Assembly (NCBI RefSeq): GCF_004348995.1 | Contig: NZ_SMKQ01000015.1 | Span: forward strand, 1-64,000 | Length of the DNA: 64,000 nt | Reading direction: 5' to 3' | DNA from: Nonomuraea terrae | GTDB lineage: Bacteria > Actinomycetota > Actinomycetes > Streptosporangiales > Streptosporangiaceae | Part shown: positions 1-8,845 of the stretch, piece by piece | Layout: each line of letters opens with the position of its first letter | How positions within the stretch are numbered: the stretch's first letter is position 1 | Made by a program: the position numbers and the translations under genes | The notes under the pieces: generated by a model | What the model was told of the DNA's origin: nothing | Seen by the model: only the letters and a program-made list of their open reading frames with translations | The model's database searches: none

Positions 1-672
1 GGCGGGCGGATTGTTACGCCGAATGTGGATATCTGTCGGGCGGTTGCTCGGGATTCCACGCTCAGGGAGCTTGTGTGTTCGGCGGAGATCGTGGTTGCCG
101 ATGGGATGCCGTTGGTGTGGGCGGCGAGGCTGCTCGGCAGGCCGGTGCCGGAGCGGGTCACGGGAGCCGATCTCCTTTGGTCGTTGAGCGGGCTCGCCGC
201 ACGTCGGGGCTGGCCTGTCTACCTGCTTGGTGGGCCGCCGGGAGCTGCGGCAGGAGCGGCTCGCACGCTCAGCCGGCGCTTTCCGGGGTTACGGGTCTGC
301 GGCGTGAGCGCGCCCCCGTACGGGTTCGACGCGACCGCTGAGGGGCGGGCGCGCGTGCGGCGGGAGGTGGTCGCGGCCCGGCCGCGGATCGTGTTCGTCG
401 GGCTCGGGTTCCCGCGGCAGGATCGGCTGGCCGACGAGCTGCGGGAGGATCTGCCGGACGCGTGGTTCCTGGGATGTGGGGCGGCCATCTCCTTCGCGGC
501 GGGCACCCTGCCCAGGGCGCCGGAGTGGATGCGCTGGGCCGGGCTGGAGTGGGCGTTTCGGCTGGCCTGCGAGCCGCGGCGGCTGACCCGTCGCTACCTG
601 GCGAACGACCTGCCTTTCGCCGCCCGGCTGCTCACGACGGCCCTGGCCACCCGGGTGGCGGCCGCCCGGTGA
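1..672 (+). CDS. WecG/TagA/CpsF family glycosyltransferase (5' end outside window)
   Basis: Transfers a sugar (often ManNAc or a related residue) onto a lipid-linked acceptor during exopolysaccharide, teichoic acid or enterobacterial common antigen synthesis, at the inner face of the membrane. The reading frame is open from base 1, and residues before the first GTG (base 25) match the family (GGRIVTPNVDICR), so the gene begins upstream of the window. Seen: ADGMPLVWAARLLG with the conserved Asp, GLGFPRQD near residue 140, GCGAAISFAAGT, and the C-terminal block PEWMRWAGLEWAFRL. These are the family signatures in the right order. 223 residues are present, and the family usually has about 240-260. 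A TTA leucine codon lies at 289-291. It borders the sulfotransferase/flippase operon, which fits a role in making the same polymer. Confidence 0.9.
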   Translation, partial: GGRIVTPNVDICRAVARDSTLRELVCSAEIVVADGMPLVWAARLLGRPVPERVTGADLLWSLSGLAARRGWPVYLLGGPPGAAAGAARTLSRRFPGLRVCGVSAPPYGFDATAEGRARVRREVVAARPRIVFVGLGFPRQDRLADELREDLPDAWFLGCGAAISFAAGTLPRAPEWMRWAGLEWAFRLACEPRRLTRRYLANDLPFAARLLTTALATRVAAAR

Positions 673-713
673 ACCGGGCCACGCCGATCGCGAGGCCCGG
701 TGCTCGGCACCGG

Positions 714-1928
714 CTATTGAGCCGGCTTGGCCGCGTCGGCCGACGCGGCTTCCCCGTCGCAGAACACCACGTCGATGAGGTCGTTCAACGCCTTCGGGAA
801 CTCCGTCGCCACGTCCATTGCGGCGTCGCCGCTGGTTATCGAGGCGGTCATGGTCTTCTTGCCGTCGGGCGTGCTGTACATCAGCGCCCCGTAGCCGTTG
901 TTGCTGCCGTTGTGGTTGAGGATGACGCTGGCGCAGTCCGGGCCGGTGTCCTGCACGTATACCCCGAGGCCGTAGCGGCCGTAGAGGCCGGCGCTGCCCG
1001 GGTGTGGCTCGCGCATCTCGGCCAGCAGCCTGGCCGGCAGGAGCGTCCCGTCGTTCAGCGCGGAGAAGAACGTGTGGAGATCCTCGGTGGTCGAGATCAT
1101 CTCACCAGCGGCGGAGATCCAAGAGGGGTTCTGGCGGGTGACGTCGATCACCTTCCACTGGCCGGCGTCTTCGTAGCGGTAGTAGGCGTGAGCGTACGGC
1201 GCGGGCATGTCCGAGCGGGCGCCCGGCACCACGGTGTGCTCCAGTTTGAGCGGCCCCAGGATCCGCCGCTGCATCTCCACGGCGTAGGAGTGGCCGGTGA
1301 CCTTCTCGATCAGCAGCTTGGCCAGCACGTAATTGGTGTTGGAATAGCTCCAGCCCGTCCCCGGCTCGAACTTCAGCCGCCTGGACAGCGACAGCCGTAC
1401 CAGCTCGTCGTCCTTGTAGGTGTGGAACCGCTTGTCCACCCATTCCTCGCCCTGCCATGGGATCAATGACACCTGCGTCCCGTCGGGGAGGACGTCGAAG
1501 GTGTAGTCGATCAATCCGCTGGTGTGCTGCAGCAGCATCCGTACGGTGATCCGCCGGTCCAGCCCGTATTGAGGCAGGTGGTCGGCGACCGGGGCATCGA
1601 GATCGACCTCGCCGGCGGCTACCAGTTTCAGCACCAGGGTCGCGGTGAAGTTCTTGGTGGTGCTGCCCATCCGGAAGTGGCCGTTCGTCGGTGGCTTGGC
1701 GGTCGTGCCCAGCTTGCGCACCCCGGCGCTGCCGGCCCACTCGCCTCGCTCATCGTTCACGCGCAGCTGCACCCCGGCGAAACCGGCATCGACGAATGCC
1801 TGGATGGCCCTCTGCAGCTCCGGACGATCCTGCCCGCCGTCCGCGGCGGCCGCCCCGGAGGCGGCCACCCCGCCCAGCAGCGCGGCGGCCAGCGCCGTGG
1901 CGACCCCCACACGCCGGAAGGCCCGCAT
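714..1928 (-). CDS. Secreted serine hydrolase of the class C beta-lactamase / DD-peptidase family
   Basis: Penicillin-recognising-fold hydrolase, probably exported. The chosen ATG at 1928 has an AGAGGA ribosome site and starts directly with a signal peptide (MRAFRRVGVATALAAALLGG, cleavage near residue 28). Longer upstream frames lack this logic. Catalytic motifs are complete: STTK with the nucleophile Ser near residue 89, YSN near 195, and HNG near the C-terminal third. 404 residues is normal for D-alanyl-D-alanine carboxypeptidase or esterase relatives. Sequence alone cannot tell a beta-lactamase from an esterase or peptidase. It is transcribed leftward towards the glycosyltransferase gene and is separated by about 200 bp from the sulfotransferase operon upstream of it. 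Confidence 0.85.
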   Translation of the reverse strand: MRAFRRVGVATALAAALLGGVAASGAAAADGGQDRPELQRAIQAFVDAGFAGVQLRVNDERGEWAGSAGVRKLGTTAKPPTNGHFRMGSTTKNFTATLVLKLVAAGEVDLDAPVADHLPQYGLDRRITVRMLLQHTSGLIDYTFDVLPDGTQVSLIPWQGEEWVDKRFHTYKDDELVRLSLSRRLKFEPGTGWSYSNTNYVLAKLLIEKVTGHSYAVEMQRRILGPLKLEHTVVPGARSDMPAPYAHAYYRYEDAGQWKVIDVTRQNPSWISAAGEMISTTEDLHTFFSALNDGTLLPARLLAEMREPHPGSAGLYGRYGLGVYVQDTGPDCASVILNHNGSNNGYGALMYSTPDGKKTMTASITSGDAAMDVATEFPKALNDLIDVVFCDGEAASADAAKPAQ

Positions 1929-2127
1929 ACGTCCTCTGGGCTTGATCTGCTCTGTGTATGCCTCGCGCGGGCCCGAGGCCGCGATCTCCGAACCGTTCAT
2001 GGGATTCACCATCACCGACCGCTCTGATACCGAGCCGTTGCGATGCTGACACGGCCGCTGACACTCGACCGGGAACGGCTCGGCAGACCCGGTGCGTGGT
2101 CGGTGGCGCTGGAGCGGGTGCGTGGTG

Positions 2128-3030
2128 TCAGGAGCGGGTGAGGGTGCGAATGCGGGTCGCCTCTTCTGGGGTGAGGCCGCGAAGAGCGGTGGTCAGGGAG
2201 GCGGGGGAGTTCATGGGGCGGTAGGCCGTGCGGGACAGGCCCGTCCAGGTGAAACCGCGGCCCCGGCCGGTGGGGGAGGGAGCGAGGCAGGCGCGGGTGA
2301 TGCGGCGTTCGGCGGATGGGGTCCAGGGCAGGTCCGCGTAGTCGTAGAGGCGCCGGAAGGCCGGCAGAGGGTCGGCGGCCAGCGATTCGTATGGGGTGAC
2401 GAGGATTCCCTGGGTGCGGTCGAGGATCGCGCGGGTCACCCGCCACAGGGCGGCGGCCTTGGCGATCCGGTCCTCGGAGCCGACCAGCGGCCGCAGCTGC
2501 AGAACCTCCGGATGGTCGCGTACCAGGAGCGGCTGGTCCAGCAGCTCCTCGAAGTGCACCGTCCAGCCCAGACGCTGCCAGCTCGCCACGAACGTCACCG
2601 GGTCCCGGACCAGCGCGATCACCCGGCATCCCAGCCGCCGGGCGAACCAGCCCGCGCTCAGCACCGCGAACGGGTCGTCCAGCAGCGCCCGCCGCCCTGT
2701 CAGCCGGCTGTACGTGAACGCGGTGCCGTATCGGACGAGACGCGCCAGATCGTACGGTGACCGGTTGGCACGCAGCTCGGCGAGCCACCGGTAACGCAGC
2801 GCCAGGGTGTCGCGGAAGGCGGGCAGCCAGTCGGCGGCGTTGTCGTCGCAGATGTACTGGAAGCGGTGGGTCACCCGGGCGTTCAGTACGCCGGGGCAGC
2901 GGCCGGGCGGGTGTTGCGGGTTGAGCGGCTCGTTGACGTAGACCAGGTCGCCTCCGGCGGCGAGCATCTTGCCGGCCCAGCTCGTCCCGCTGCGCGGCAG
3001 CCCGGTCACCAGGACAGGGCGCCCCCTCAT
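2128..3030 (-). CDS. Sulfotransferase family protein (last gene of EPS operon)
   Basis: Predicted PAPS-dependent sulfotransferase of 300 residues. The 5'-phosphosulfate loop is LPRSGTSW (residues 11-18). The 3'-phosphate site is VRDPVTFVAS (residues 141-150), with Arg and Ser in the expected places. The ATG at 3030 overlaps the end of the flippase gene (stop at 3027-3029), so the genes are translationally coupled. A much longer open frame upstream in the same frame is a shadow of the flippase. The acceptor is unknown. The context of flippase, ligase-like and chain-length proteins suggests a glycan. The gene is followed by about 200 bp without a gene before the hydrolase. Confidence 0.85.
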   Translation of the reverse strand: MRGRPVLVTGLPRSGTSWAGKMLAAGGDLVYVNEPLNPQHPPGRCPGVLNARVTHRFQYICDDNAADWLPAFRDTLALRYRWLAELRANRSPYDLARLVRYGTAFTYSRLTGRRALLDDPFAVLSAGWFARRLGCRVIALVRDPVTFVASWQRLGWTVHFEELLDQPLLVRDHPEVLQLRPLVGSEDRIAKAAALWRVTRAILDRTQGILVTPYESLAADPLPAFRRLYDYADLPWTPSAERRITRACLAPSPTGRGRGFTWTGLSRTAYRPMNSPASLTTALRGLTPEEATRIRTLTRS

Positions 3031-4262
3031 GCCGCGGCCCAGCCGCGTACGCGCAGCGCCGCGAGGGTGTGGCGGCCGAACGGGTGCAGGCCGTAGCGGC
3101 GGTGCAGCTGCCACAACGGCAGCAGGTTCTTCACGAGCACGCCGCCCGACCACCCCGCGACCGCCCCGAGCGCCCCGTGGGCCGGGATCAGCGCCACATC
3201 GAGGACGAGGGTGCAGGCGACGGCGGCCAGCAGGTTGGCCAGGCTCGTCCCGGTGTGCCCTGCGGCGGTCAGGACGACGTCCACCATCCCGCAGGCCGTC
3301 GCGACCATCATCGTCCCGGCCAGCACGAGCGCGACCGGAACCGCCGCCTCGTACCCGGGGCCGAACAGCCGCAGCACCCACGGGGCCAGCGCCGCGTACG
3401 CCAGCCACACCGGCCAGGTCAGCAGCACCAGCCAGACCGTGGCGCTCTGGTAGAGGCGCCCGGCAAGCTCGTGCTCGCCGTCGGCCAGCGCCCTGACCAG
3501 CCGCGGTTGGAGGGCCTGCGCCAGCCCCTGGTTGGCGAGCTGACCGACCACCTTGAAGCGGGTGGCGGCGGTGTACACGGCGGCCTGGACGGGGCCGGCG
3601 AGCGCGGCGACGATCACGATGTCCGCCCGCTGGAACACCGCCTGGATGGCCCCCGCCACCGACCGGGGAGCGGTGTGACGCCACAGTTCCCGTACGGTCC
3701 CCGGCAGGTAAGGCGTCCGCGTCACCCGCCCCCTGACCGCCACCACGGCCAGGACCAGCAGCGGCACGTACGGCAGTCCCCACGCCGCCGGCAGCCACCC
3801 GGCCGCCCCCGCCAGGGCCGCGCCCGCCACGAGAGCCAGCTGGCAACACGGCACCAGCACCCCGTCGAGCAGCACCGTGGGCCGCATGGAGCCGAACCCC
3901 CGGGTGACCGCCAGCAGCACGTCGCCCGCCACCATGACGGGCAGGACCAGCGCGAGCGGCCCGAGCCACGGATACAGCACCACCGCCGCGAGCCCGGAGA
4001 CCATCAGACAGGGCACCAGCGCCGCCCGGATATATCCGGAAATACCGTCGACCGCCCGCGCTGCGAAGTACACCAGCCCGTTCCCCGCGTCGAGCTTGGC
4101 GATCCCCGCCACCATCAGCGCCAGCGCGGTCGCCGTGAAGAACGCCCCCGCCTCCTCCGCGGAGAACGCCCGCGTGACGACCACCACCAGCGCGAACTGC
4201 GCCAGCGCGCTGCAGCCCGCCCCCACCACCCCGGCGGCACCGGCCAGGCTCAACGCCGCCAC
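3027..4262 (-). CDS. Polysaccharide flippase (Wzx/MATE-like, MOP superfamily)
   Basis: Integral membrane protein of 411 residues with about 12 hydrophobic segments spread over its length and almost no soluble domain. This fits translocation of lipid-linked oligosaccharide across the membrane. The start is taken as GTG at 4262: it has GAGGA six bases upstream and overlaps the end of the second sulfotransferase by 13 bp. The same frame is open to 5000, but the sequence before 4262 is an Arg/Ala-rich shadow of the sulfotransferase gene. The N-terminal block AGCSALAQFALVVVVTRAFS is typical of oligosaccharide flippases. It lies between two sulfotransferase genes, so sulfation and export are probably coupled in one pathway. 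Confidence 0.85.
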   Translation of the reverse strand: MAALSLAGAAGVVGAGCSALAQFALVVVVTRAFSAEEAGAFFTATALALMVAGIAKLDAGNGLVYFAARAVDGISGYIRAALVPCLMVSGLAAVVLYPWLGPLALVLPVMVAGDVLLAVTRGFGSMRPTVLLDGVLVPCCQLALVAGAALAGAAGWLPAAWGLPYVPLLVLAVVAVRGRVTRTPYLPGTVRELWRHTAPRSVAGAIQAVFQRADIVIVAALAGPVQAAVYTAATRFKVVGQLANQGLAQALQPRLVRALADGEHELAGRLYQSATVWLVLLTWPVWLAYAALAPWVLRLFGPGYEAAVPVALVLAGTMMVATACGMVDVVLTAAGHTGTSLANLLAAVACTLVLDVALIPAHGALGAVAGWSGGVLVKNLLPLWQLHRRYGLHPFGRHTLAALRVRGWAAA

Positions 4263-5104
4263 GACGGCTCCTCGCCCAGCCACCGCGCCAGCCGGGCGTC
4301 GTACGGCTCGAACCGCTCGCGCAGCGACCGCTCCAGCGCGGGCGGCACCGGACGCGGCAGCGCCCGGCCGTTGTGCCGCTCGAACACCGGATACCCCAGG
4401 TGCGGCACCTCCAGGAACTCCAGCACCCGGTCGTAGACCGCCTCGGGATGGGCGAAGAAGCGGTGGCTGTCCAGCACGAGGATTCGGTCGCGGCCGAACA
4501 TCGGCTCCAGCCGGTCGAGCTGGTCGGCGTAGCGGCTCCGGGTCACGTAGGCGTGGTGGCGGTGGGAGTGGTGCAGCGCGTAGGGGAGCGCGCGCAGCAG
4601 TTCGTCGGCTCCGGCCAGGCGCTGCTCCTCGAGTTCGAGCGCGGTCTCGAGGTGCGACTCCGTCTCGAAGCCCCTGGCCAGCTCGTGGGCGTGCGCCGAG
4701 CAGGCCCGCTCGACGGGGTCGCGCACGAGCACGACGAGCTTCACGCCCGGCAGGGTCGCGGCGATGCGCTCGCCGGCCAGCGGGTGGAACAGGTAATAAG
4801 GGGAGGATTCGTACGCATGAGCAGGCCCGCCGTGCCGGCGGCCGAGCAGGGCGGCGCCCGCCTGTAACGGGAAGTGGGCCCGGTACCAGCGCAGGCCGCG
4901 GTCGTAGGCCACGTCGAAGTAGTGCACGCCCTTGTGCAGCACCGGCTTGAGCAGCAGCGGGTGCTGGGCGAGCGCGCGGTAGAGCGAGGTGGTGCCGCAC
5001 CGCTGCGCCCCCACGATGAGGAACGACGGCAGCACCCGCGCCCCCGCCGTGAACCGCCCCGCCGACCGCGACAGGGAAAGGGCTGAGCGTTTCATCGTCC
5101 TCAT
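4250..5104 (-). CDS. Sulfotransferase family protein
   Basis: 284-residue PAPS-dependent sulfotransferase, different in sequence from the one at 2128-3030. The 5'-phosphosulfate loop is VGAQRCGTTSL (residues 31-41), and the 3'-phosphate site is VLVRDPVERACSAH (residues 125-138). His-rich and aromatic residues around 145-180 resemble the NodH/heparan-type group rather than the aryl group, but this is a loose judgement. The ATG at 5104 overlaps the phosphotransferase stop as ATGA, so translation is coupled. Leucine 80 is encoded by a TTA codon (4865-4867 on the plus strand), which in actinomycetes needs the rare UAA-anticodon tRNA. Confidence 0.87.
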   Translation of the reverse strand: MRTMKRSALSLSRSAGRFTAGARVLPSFLIVGAQRCGTTSLYRALAQHPLLLKPVLHKGVHYFDVAYDRGLRWYRAHFPLQAGAALLGRRHGGPAHAYESSPYYLFHPLAGERIAATLPGVKLVVLVRDPVERACSAHAHELARGFETESHLETALELEEQRLAGADELLRALPYALHHSHRHHAYVTRSRYADQLDRLEPMFGRDRILVLDSHRFFAHPEAVYDRVLEFLEVPHLGYPVFERHNGRALPRPVPPALERSLRERFEPYDARLARWLGEEPSWRR

Positions 5105-5997
5105 GTCAGCAACTCCTGGTGGTCGACGACCGGGTTGAGCCAGGTCTCCGGCGGGCCCAGCGGTTCGTGACCGTCGGCGGCGTGCCGGTCGGCCAGCGCG
5201 ATCAGGTACCGCAGCGCGGTGTGCCGGGCCGCCGCCGCCGACAGCCCCAGGGGAGCGAGCACCCGTACGGACTGGGCCAGGCACGCCCGCGCCGCGACCG
5301 GCGGGCGCATCCGGCGCAGCGCCCGCTGGAAGAAGTGGTGGACCGCGTCGAACCCGTACGGGACGCCGATCTCGTAACGCTCCCAGTCCCACACCAGCAC
5401 CCGGCCGTCGGGCGACGGGCACATGTTCCAGGGCGCGAGGTCGCCGTGCCAGGCCGGGCGGGTGCCGCCGGTCTCGGCGATCTCCCTGACGGCGTCGAGC
5501 AGCAGCGGGCGCGGCACCCGACGGCGGCACACCGGCAGCGGTGAGACGGCCAGCACCGACAGCCCCCGCCACTCGCCGTGGTGCAGCACGTAAGGGGTGG
5601 CCACCACGTCGAGGGACAGCCCGGCCAGCCGGCGCAGCGCCGCCGCCTCCGTGGCGAGCAGCTCGCGGGTGCGGGGCGTGTCGCCGACCTTCACGAACGC
5701 CAGCCGCCGCCCTTGCGAGCGCGCCTCCAGCACGGGCTTGCGGTTGGCCCGCCGCGCCGGGCGCACGTGCAGGACCGTCTCGACCGGCCGCTCGAAGACC
5801 TCGCTCAGGTACGTCGCAATCGACCCTTCGTCGGGGACCATGACCCGGGAGCCCACATGCCACCATCGGCGCGGCGCCAGCCGCCGGGGCAGGGCGGGAA
5901 GCGGCAGCACGGTGTACGCCCGGGGCGAGCCCGTCCCCGGGTACAGCAGCCGCACGGTCTCCGCGAGGTAGCCGAGACGGGTCGCGGCGTCGGTCAT
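5101..5997 (-). CDS. Aminoglycoside-phosphotransferase-fold kinase
   Basis: 298-residue small-molecule kinase of the APH/choline kinase fold. Seen: the catalytic loop WHGDLAPWNM (residues 183-192, Asp186 as base, Asn191), the metal-binding VWDWERYEIG (Asp204), and a candidate ATP-binding Lys in FVKVGD (residue 103). The residue positions match active enzymes. Substrate unknown. Given the operon, a sugar or a polymer head group is more likely than a drug. The ATG at 5997 overlaps the stop of the ligase-like gene as TGATG, and its own stop overlaps the next start as ATGA. Confidence 0.8.
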   Translation of the reverse strand: MTDAATRLGYLAETVRLLYPGTGSPRAYTVLPLPALPRRLAPRRWWHVGSRVMVPDEGSIATYLSEVFERPVETVLHVRPARRANRKPVLEARSQGRRLAFVKVGDTPRTRELLATEAAALRRLAGLSLDVVATPYVLHHGEWRGLSVLAVSPLPVCRRRVPRPLLLDAVREIAETGGTRPAWHGDLAPWNMCPSPDGRVLVWDWERYEIGVPYGFDAVHHFFQRALRRMRPPVAARACLAQSVRVLAPLGLSAAAARHTALRYLIALADRHAADGHEPLGPPETWLNPVVDHQELLT

Positions 5998-7259
5998 CAG
6001 TTTCTCCAGAGCAGGGCGAACGAGATCAGATAGAGGCTGAGCGGCGAGACCAGGCCGTCGTAGATGAACATGTAGAGCAGCACGAGCCCCATCACGAGCA
6101 CCCCGGCCAGCCCGATCGGGCTGCGGTCACGCCAGTGGCGCCGGATGGCGCCGAGGAAGAACGCCGCGTACAGCAGCGCGCCGGTGAACCCCTGGGTGAT
6201 GATCAGCAGCCAGAGCTGCCCGTCACCGCCCAGCGGCGGGTGTCCGCAGGTCGGGCACCACGGGGTCTTGCCCGTGGTGATCGAGCGGTGGTTGCCGGTG
6301 GCGTTGCGGGTGTTGCCGTAGCCGATGACCGGCGAGTGGGTGGCCGCCGCGAGGGTCGCGCTCACGGTGAAGGCCCGGATGTCGTTGGAGTGCGGCCGGT
6401 CCAGCCGCTGGGCGACCAGCGACGCGAGCGGGCTGAGCACGAACGCCAGCGCCGCCGTGGCCACTAACCCGCACGTCAGGATCCGGGTGCGCCCGCCCAC
6501 CCGGACGATGAGGTAGAGCACCGCGAGGCCGAGGCCGATCCACAGGCCCCGGTTGAGCGAGTACACGATGGGGATCGCGGCCAGGGCGAGCACCACGGTC
6601 GCGAAGACCTTGTGCCGCGTCCGGCCGTACACCCACCAGCCGATCACGAACCAGACCAGCAGCACCGACGCGTTGCTGCCCCACGCGTTGGCCCACTCGT
6701 ACGGCGCCTCGGGCCGCGGCGCGGCGTACCCGAGCACCTTCTGGGTCTGCGCCGCCGTGGGCTGGATGAGGTTCTGGACGAACGGGTTGCCGCCGATCCA
6801 GTCCGGCAGCAGCAGCTGCACCGGCGCGGTGTAGGAGAAGGCCGGGAAGAACACGCCGAGCAGCCCGCCGGCGACCGTGGTCACGAACAGCACGCCGAGC
6901 ATCCGCACCAGCCGCAGCTGCGGCAGCTCGCGCTCGGTGAGGTTGCCCAGGTAGAGCATCATGACCACGACGGACGTGTAGAGCGCCAGCCGCATGAGGT
7001 AACCGATGACCCGGCCGGCGCTCAGCTCGCCGTACGTGCCGGGGGGCGACTCGGCCAGCATCAGCCCGCTGATGAGGTAGCCGGCCAGCAGCAGCGCCCA
7101 CAGCCCGAACCCGCGCGGCACCCTGATCGGCCGGCGCCGCCACAGCACCACCGCCATCGGCACCGCCACCACGATCACCGACAGCCCCCCGAACCCGAGC
7201 GCCCACCAGACCGGGTAGCCGATCAGCAGCGCCGCGATGGGCCAGGCGGCTCTGCTCAC
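5997..7259 (-). CDS. O-antigen ligase / polymerase-like membrane protein
   Basis: 420-residue polytopic membrane protein with about 10-12 transmembrane segments and a large extracytoplasmic loop between roughly residues 130 and 210. This is the layout of the WaaL/Wzy (O-antigen ligase) family. Likely role: polymerising repeat units or attaching finished glycan to an acceptor on the outer face. The family has little sequence conservation, so the assignment rests on topology and context. The start is GTG at 7259, which overlaps the stop of the Wzz-like gene as GTGA. Leucine 265 is a TTA codon (6465-6467 on the plus strand). Confidence 0.75.
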   Translation of the reverse strand: MSRAAWPIAALLIGYPVWWALGFGGLSVIVVAVPMAVVLWRRRPIRVPRGFGLWALLLAGYLISGLMLAESPPGTYGELSAGRVIGYLMRLALYTSVVVMMLYLGNLTERELPQLRLVRMLGVLFVTTVAGGLLGVFFPAFSYTAPVQLLLPDWIGGNPFVQNLIQPTAAQTQKVLGYAAPRPEAPYEWANAWGSNASVLLVWFVIGWWVYGRTRHKVFATVVLALAAIPIVYSLNRGLWIGLGLAVLYLIVRVGGRTRILTCGLVATAALAFVLSPLASLVAQRLDRPHSNDIRAFTVSATLAAATHSPVIGYGNTRNATGNHRSITTGKTPWCPTCGHPPLGGDGQLWLLIITQGFTGALLYAAFFLGAIRRHWRDRSPIGLAGVLVMGLVLLYMFIYDGLVSPLSLYLISFALLWRN

Positions 7260-8554
7260 GTCGGCATGCCCGGCCGCTGCGGGTGGTGGAAGTGCTGGAT
7301 GGGGGTGGTGTCGGGCGGCAGGCCCAGATCGAGCTCGCCGCTCGCGACGAGCTTGCCGAGCGTGTGGTGGTGCGGGTGCGGCTCCAGCAGCGGCACGAAC
7401 GTCGGCACCGCCTCGGCCGCCGCGACCACGCCGGCGACCGGGACGCCGTGCCGGGCCAGTCGCCGTACGGCGGCGGCGACGTCCGTGGAGGTGACCCGGC
7501 CCAGGCCCACGACCAGCAGGGCGGCCTCGGCCCTGGCCAGGTCGCGGGCGTCGGAGCCGTCCAGCACGACGAGCGGCAGGCTCACCGGCAGCGGCTCGGC
7601 GCGGCGGCGGGCGGGTTGCAGGTCGTGGGGGAGCGCCCTGATCAGGAGCCGCTTGCCCGGGCAGGCGGCGACGACCTCACCGGCCAGCTCCGCCAGCACG
7701 CCGTGCGGGCGCGGCCCCGACAGGTCGCCGAGGACGGGCAGGCCGGTCAGCCGCTCCACGTCGGCGGCCGTGCGCAGCCGCCTGTCGAGCCGGTCGCGGG
7801 CGTACGCGGCGGTCGAGCCGGCCAGCAGGCCCGCCATCAGCCCGGTGCCGAGATAGAGGGGCAGGCTGGGGGAGCTGGGGGCGTCCGGCGGCGTGGCCCG
7901 GCTGAGGATCGAGCCCGGGGTCACCGCGACCGTCCGCAGCGCGTCGTACTTGAGCGCCAGACTGGCGGACTGGCGGTTGAGCACGCTCTGGCGCTGCTGG
8001 GCGAGCGTGTGCTCCGGGGTGCCCCTGGGCAGCCGGACGAGCTCCCTGACGACCTGGTCGAGTGCGGCGTTGACCTGCTTGTACTTGGTCAGCATCACCT
8101 GCTGCTGCGCGGTCAGCGCGCTCAGGGCGCCCGCGCGGCGATGGTCGAGGTACGCCTCGGCGTACGCGCGCGACTGGGCGGCCGCGCTGTCGGGGCCGCC
8201 CGCCGTCACCGAGATCCACAACACCCCCGAGTTGGGCGGCACGAAGACCTCGGCCGGCTCGGGCTCCTCACCGCCGAGGACCCTGGCCGCGCGGGCGGCG
8301 ACCGCCGCCGACTGCGCGACCTGGGCCTCGGTGTCGAGGTTGAGCGCCTCACGCTGGCGGTTGGTGACCTGGTTGAGCGGCTCCGGCACGCCCACCGGCA
8401 GGACGTGGACCTGGGTGGTCGCGGTGTAGACGGGCGGTGTGAGCAGCAGGAGTGCGAGCGCCGCGACGCCGCCGAACACGACGCAGCCCACGAACGGCAG
8501 CCACCGCCGGCGCAACAGCGCGAGGTGCTCGTCCAGGCCGGTGCCGGAGCTCAT
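7256..8554 (-). CDS. Wzz/YveK-type chain-length determinant protein
   Basis: First gene of the leftward operon. The ATG at 8554 is preceded by AGGAGA at good spacing. An 18-codon upstream extension in frame has no ribosome site. 432 residues: a short cytoplasmic N-terminus, a transmembrane segment near residues 20-40 (FVGCVVFGGVAALALLLL), an extracytoplasmic region with Gln/Ala-rich helices (about 100-230), a second membrane segment near 245-270, then a cytoplasmic tail with no clear Walker A motif. This is the polysaccharide co-polymerase layout, controlling polymer length. There is no linked BY-kinase, and the tail ends with a Pro/His-rich stretch. Confidence 0.78.
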   Translation of the reverse strand: MSSGTGLDEHLALLRRRWLPFVGCVVFGGVAALALLLLTPPVYTATTQVHVLPVGVPEPLNQVTNRQREALNLDTEAQVAQSAAVAARAARVLGGEEPEPAEVFVPPNSGVLWISVTAGGPDSAAAQSRAYAEAYLDHRRAGALSALTAQQQVMLTKYKQVNAALDQVVRELVRLPRGTPEHTLAQQRQSVLNRQSASLALKYDALRTVAVTPGSILSRATPPDAPSSPSLPLYLGTGLMAGLLAGSTAAYARDRLDRRLRTAADVERLTGLPVLGDLSGPRPHGVLAELAGEVVAACPGKRLLIRALPHDLQPARRRAEPLPVSLPLVVLDGSDARDLARAEAALLVVGLGRVTSTDVAAAVRRLARHGVPVAGVVAAAEAVPTFVPLLEPHPHHHTLGKLVASGELDLGLPPDTTPIQHFHHPQRPGMPT

Positions 8555-8625
8555 GGGAGGTCTCCTGGGATGTGTGCGGATCGTCGCGGACCGGCGACAC
8601 TGCGTCACTGTCCGGACGCGGGCTC

Positions 8626-8631
8626 ACTATA
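8626..8631 (-). promoter_or_regulatory. Possible -10 hexamer of the exopolysaccharide operon
   Basis: On the minus strand this reads TATAGT, 72 bp upstream of the Wzz-like start. No convincing -35 is found at 16-18 bp. The surrounding 8555-8845 gap (291 bp) between divergent genes is locally AT-rich (about 8690-8725) and probably holds both promoters. I see no clear operator in it. Confidence 0.3.
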
Positions 8632-8845
8632 GGACGGACGGTTATCACCCAGGTGGAATACGCAAGATGTTCTCCGGTACGGCCAGAAAGAAGGCACCTG
8701 ATAAATCGAAATATCAGAAAAATTCGGGCGGCCCGATCCCTGCCATGAACTGGGGAGACTCTCACACTGGCTGACGTTCCAAGAATGGCGTGGCAAGGTT
8801 CAGGTGTGATAGGCGGGGGTCACTCGACAAGGGGGTAGGAAGGCT

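Noticed and set aside
714-1928. True class C beta-lactamase (ampC)
   Set aside because: The motifs fit the wider serine hydrolase family. Resistance function cannot be inferred from them.
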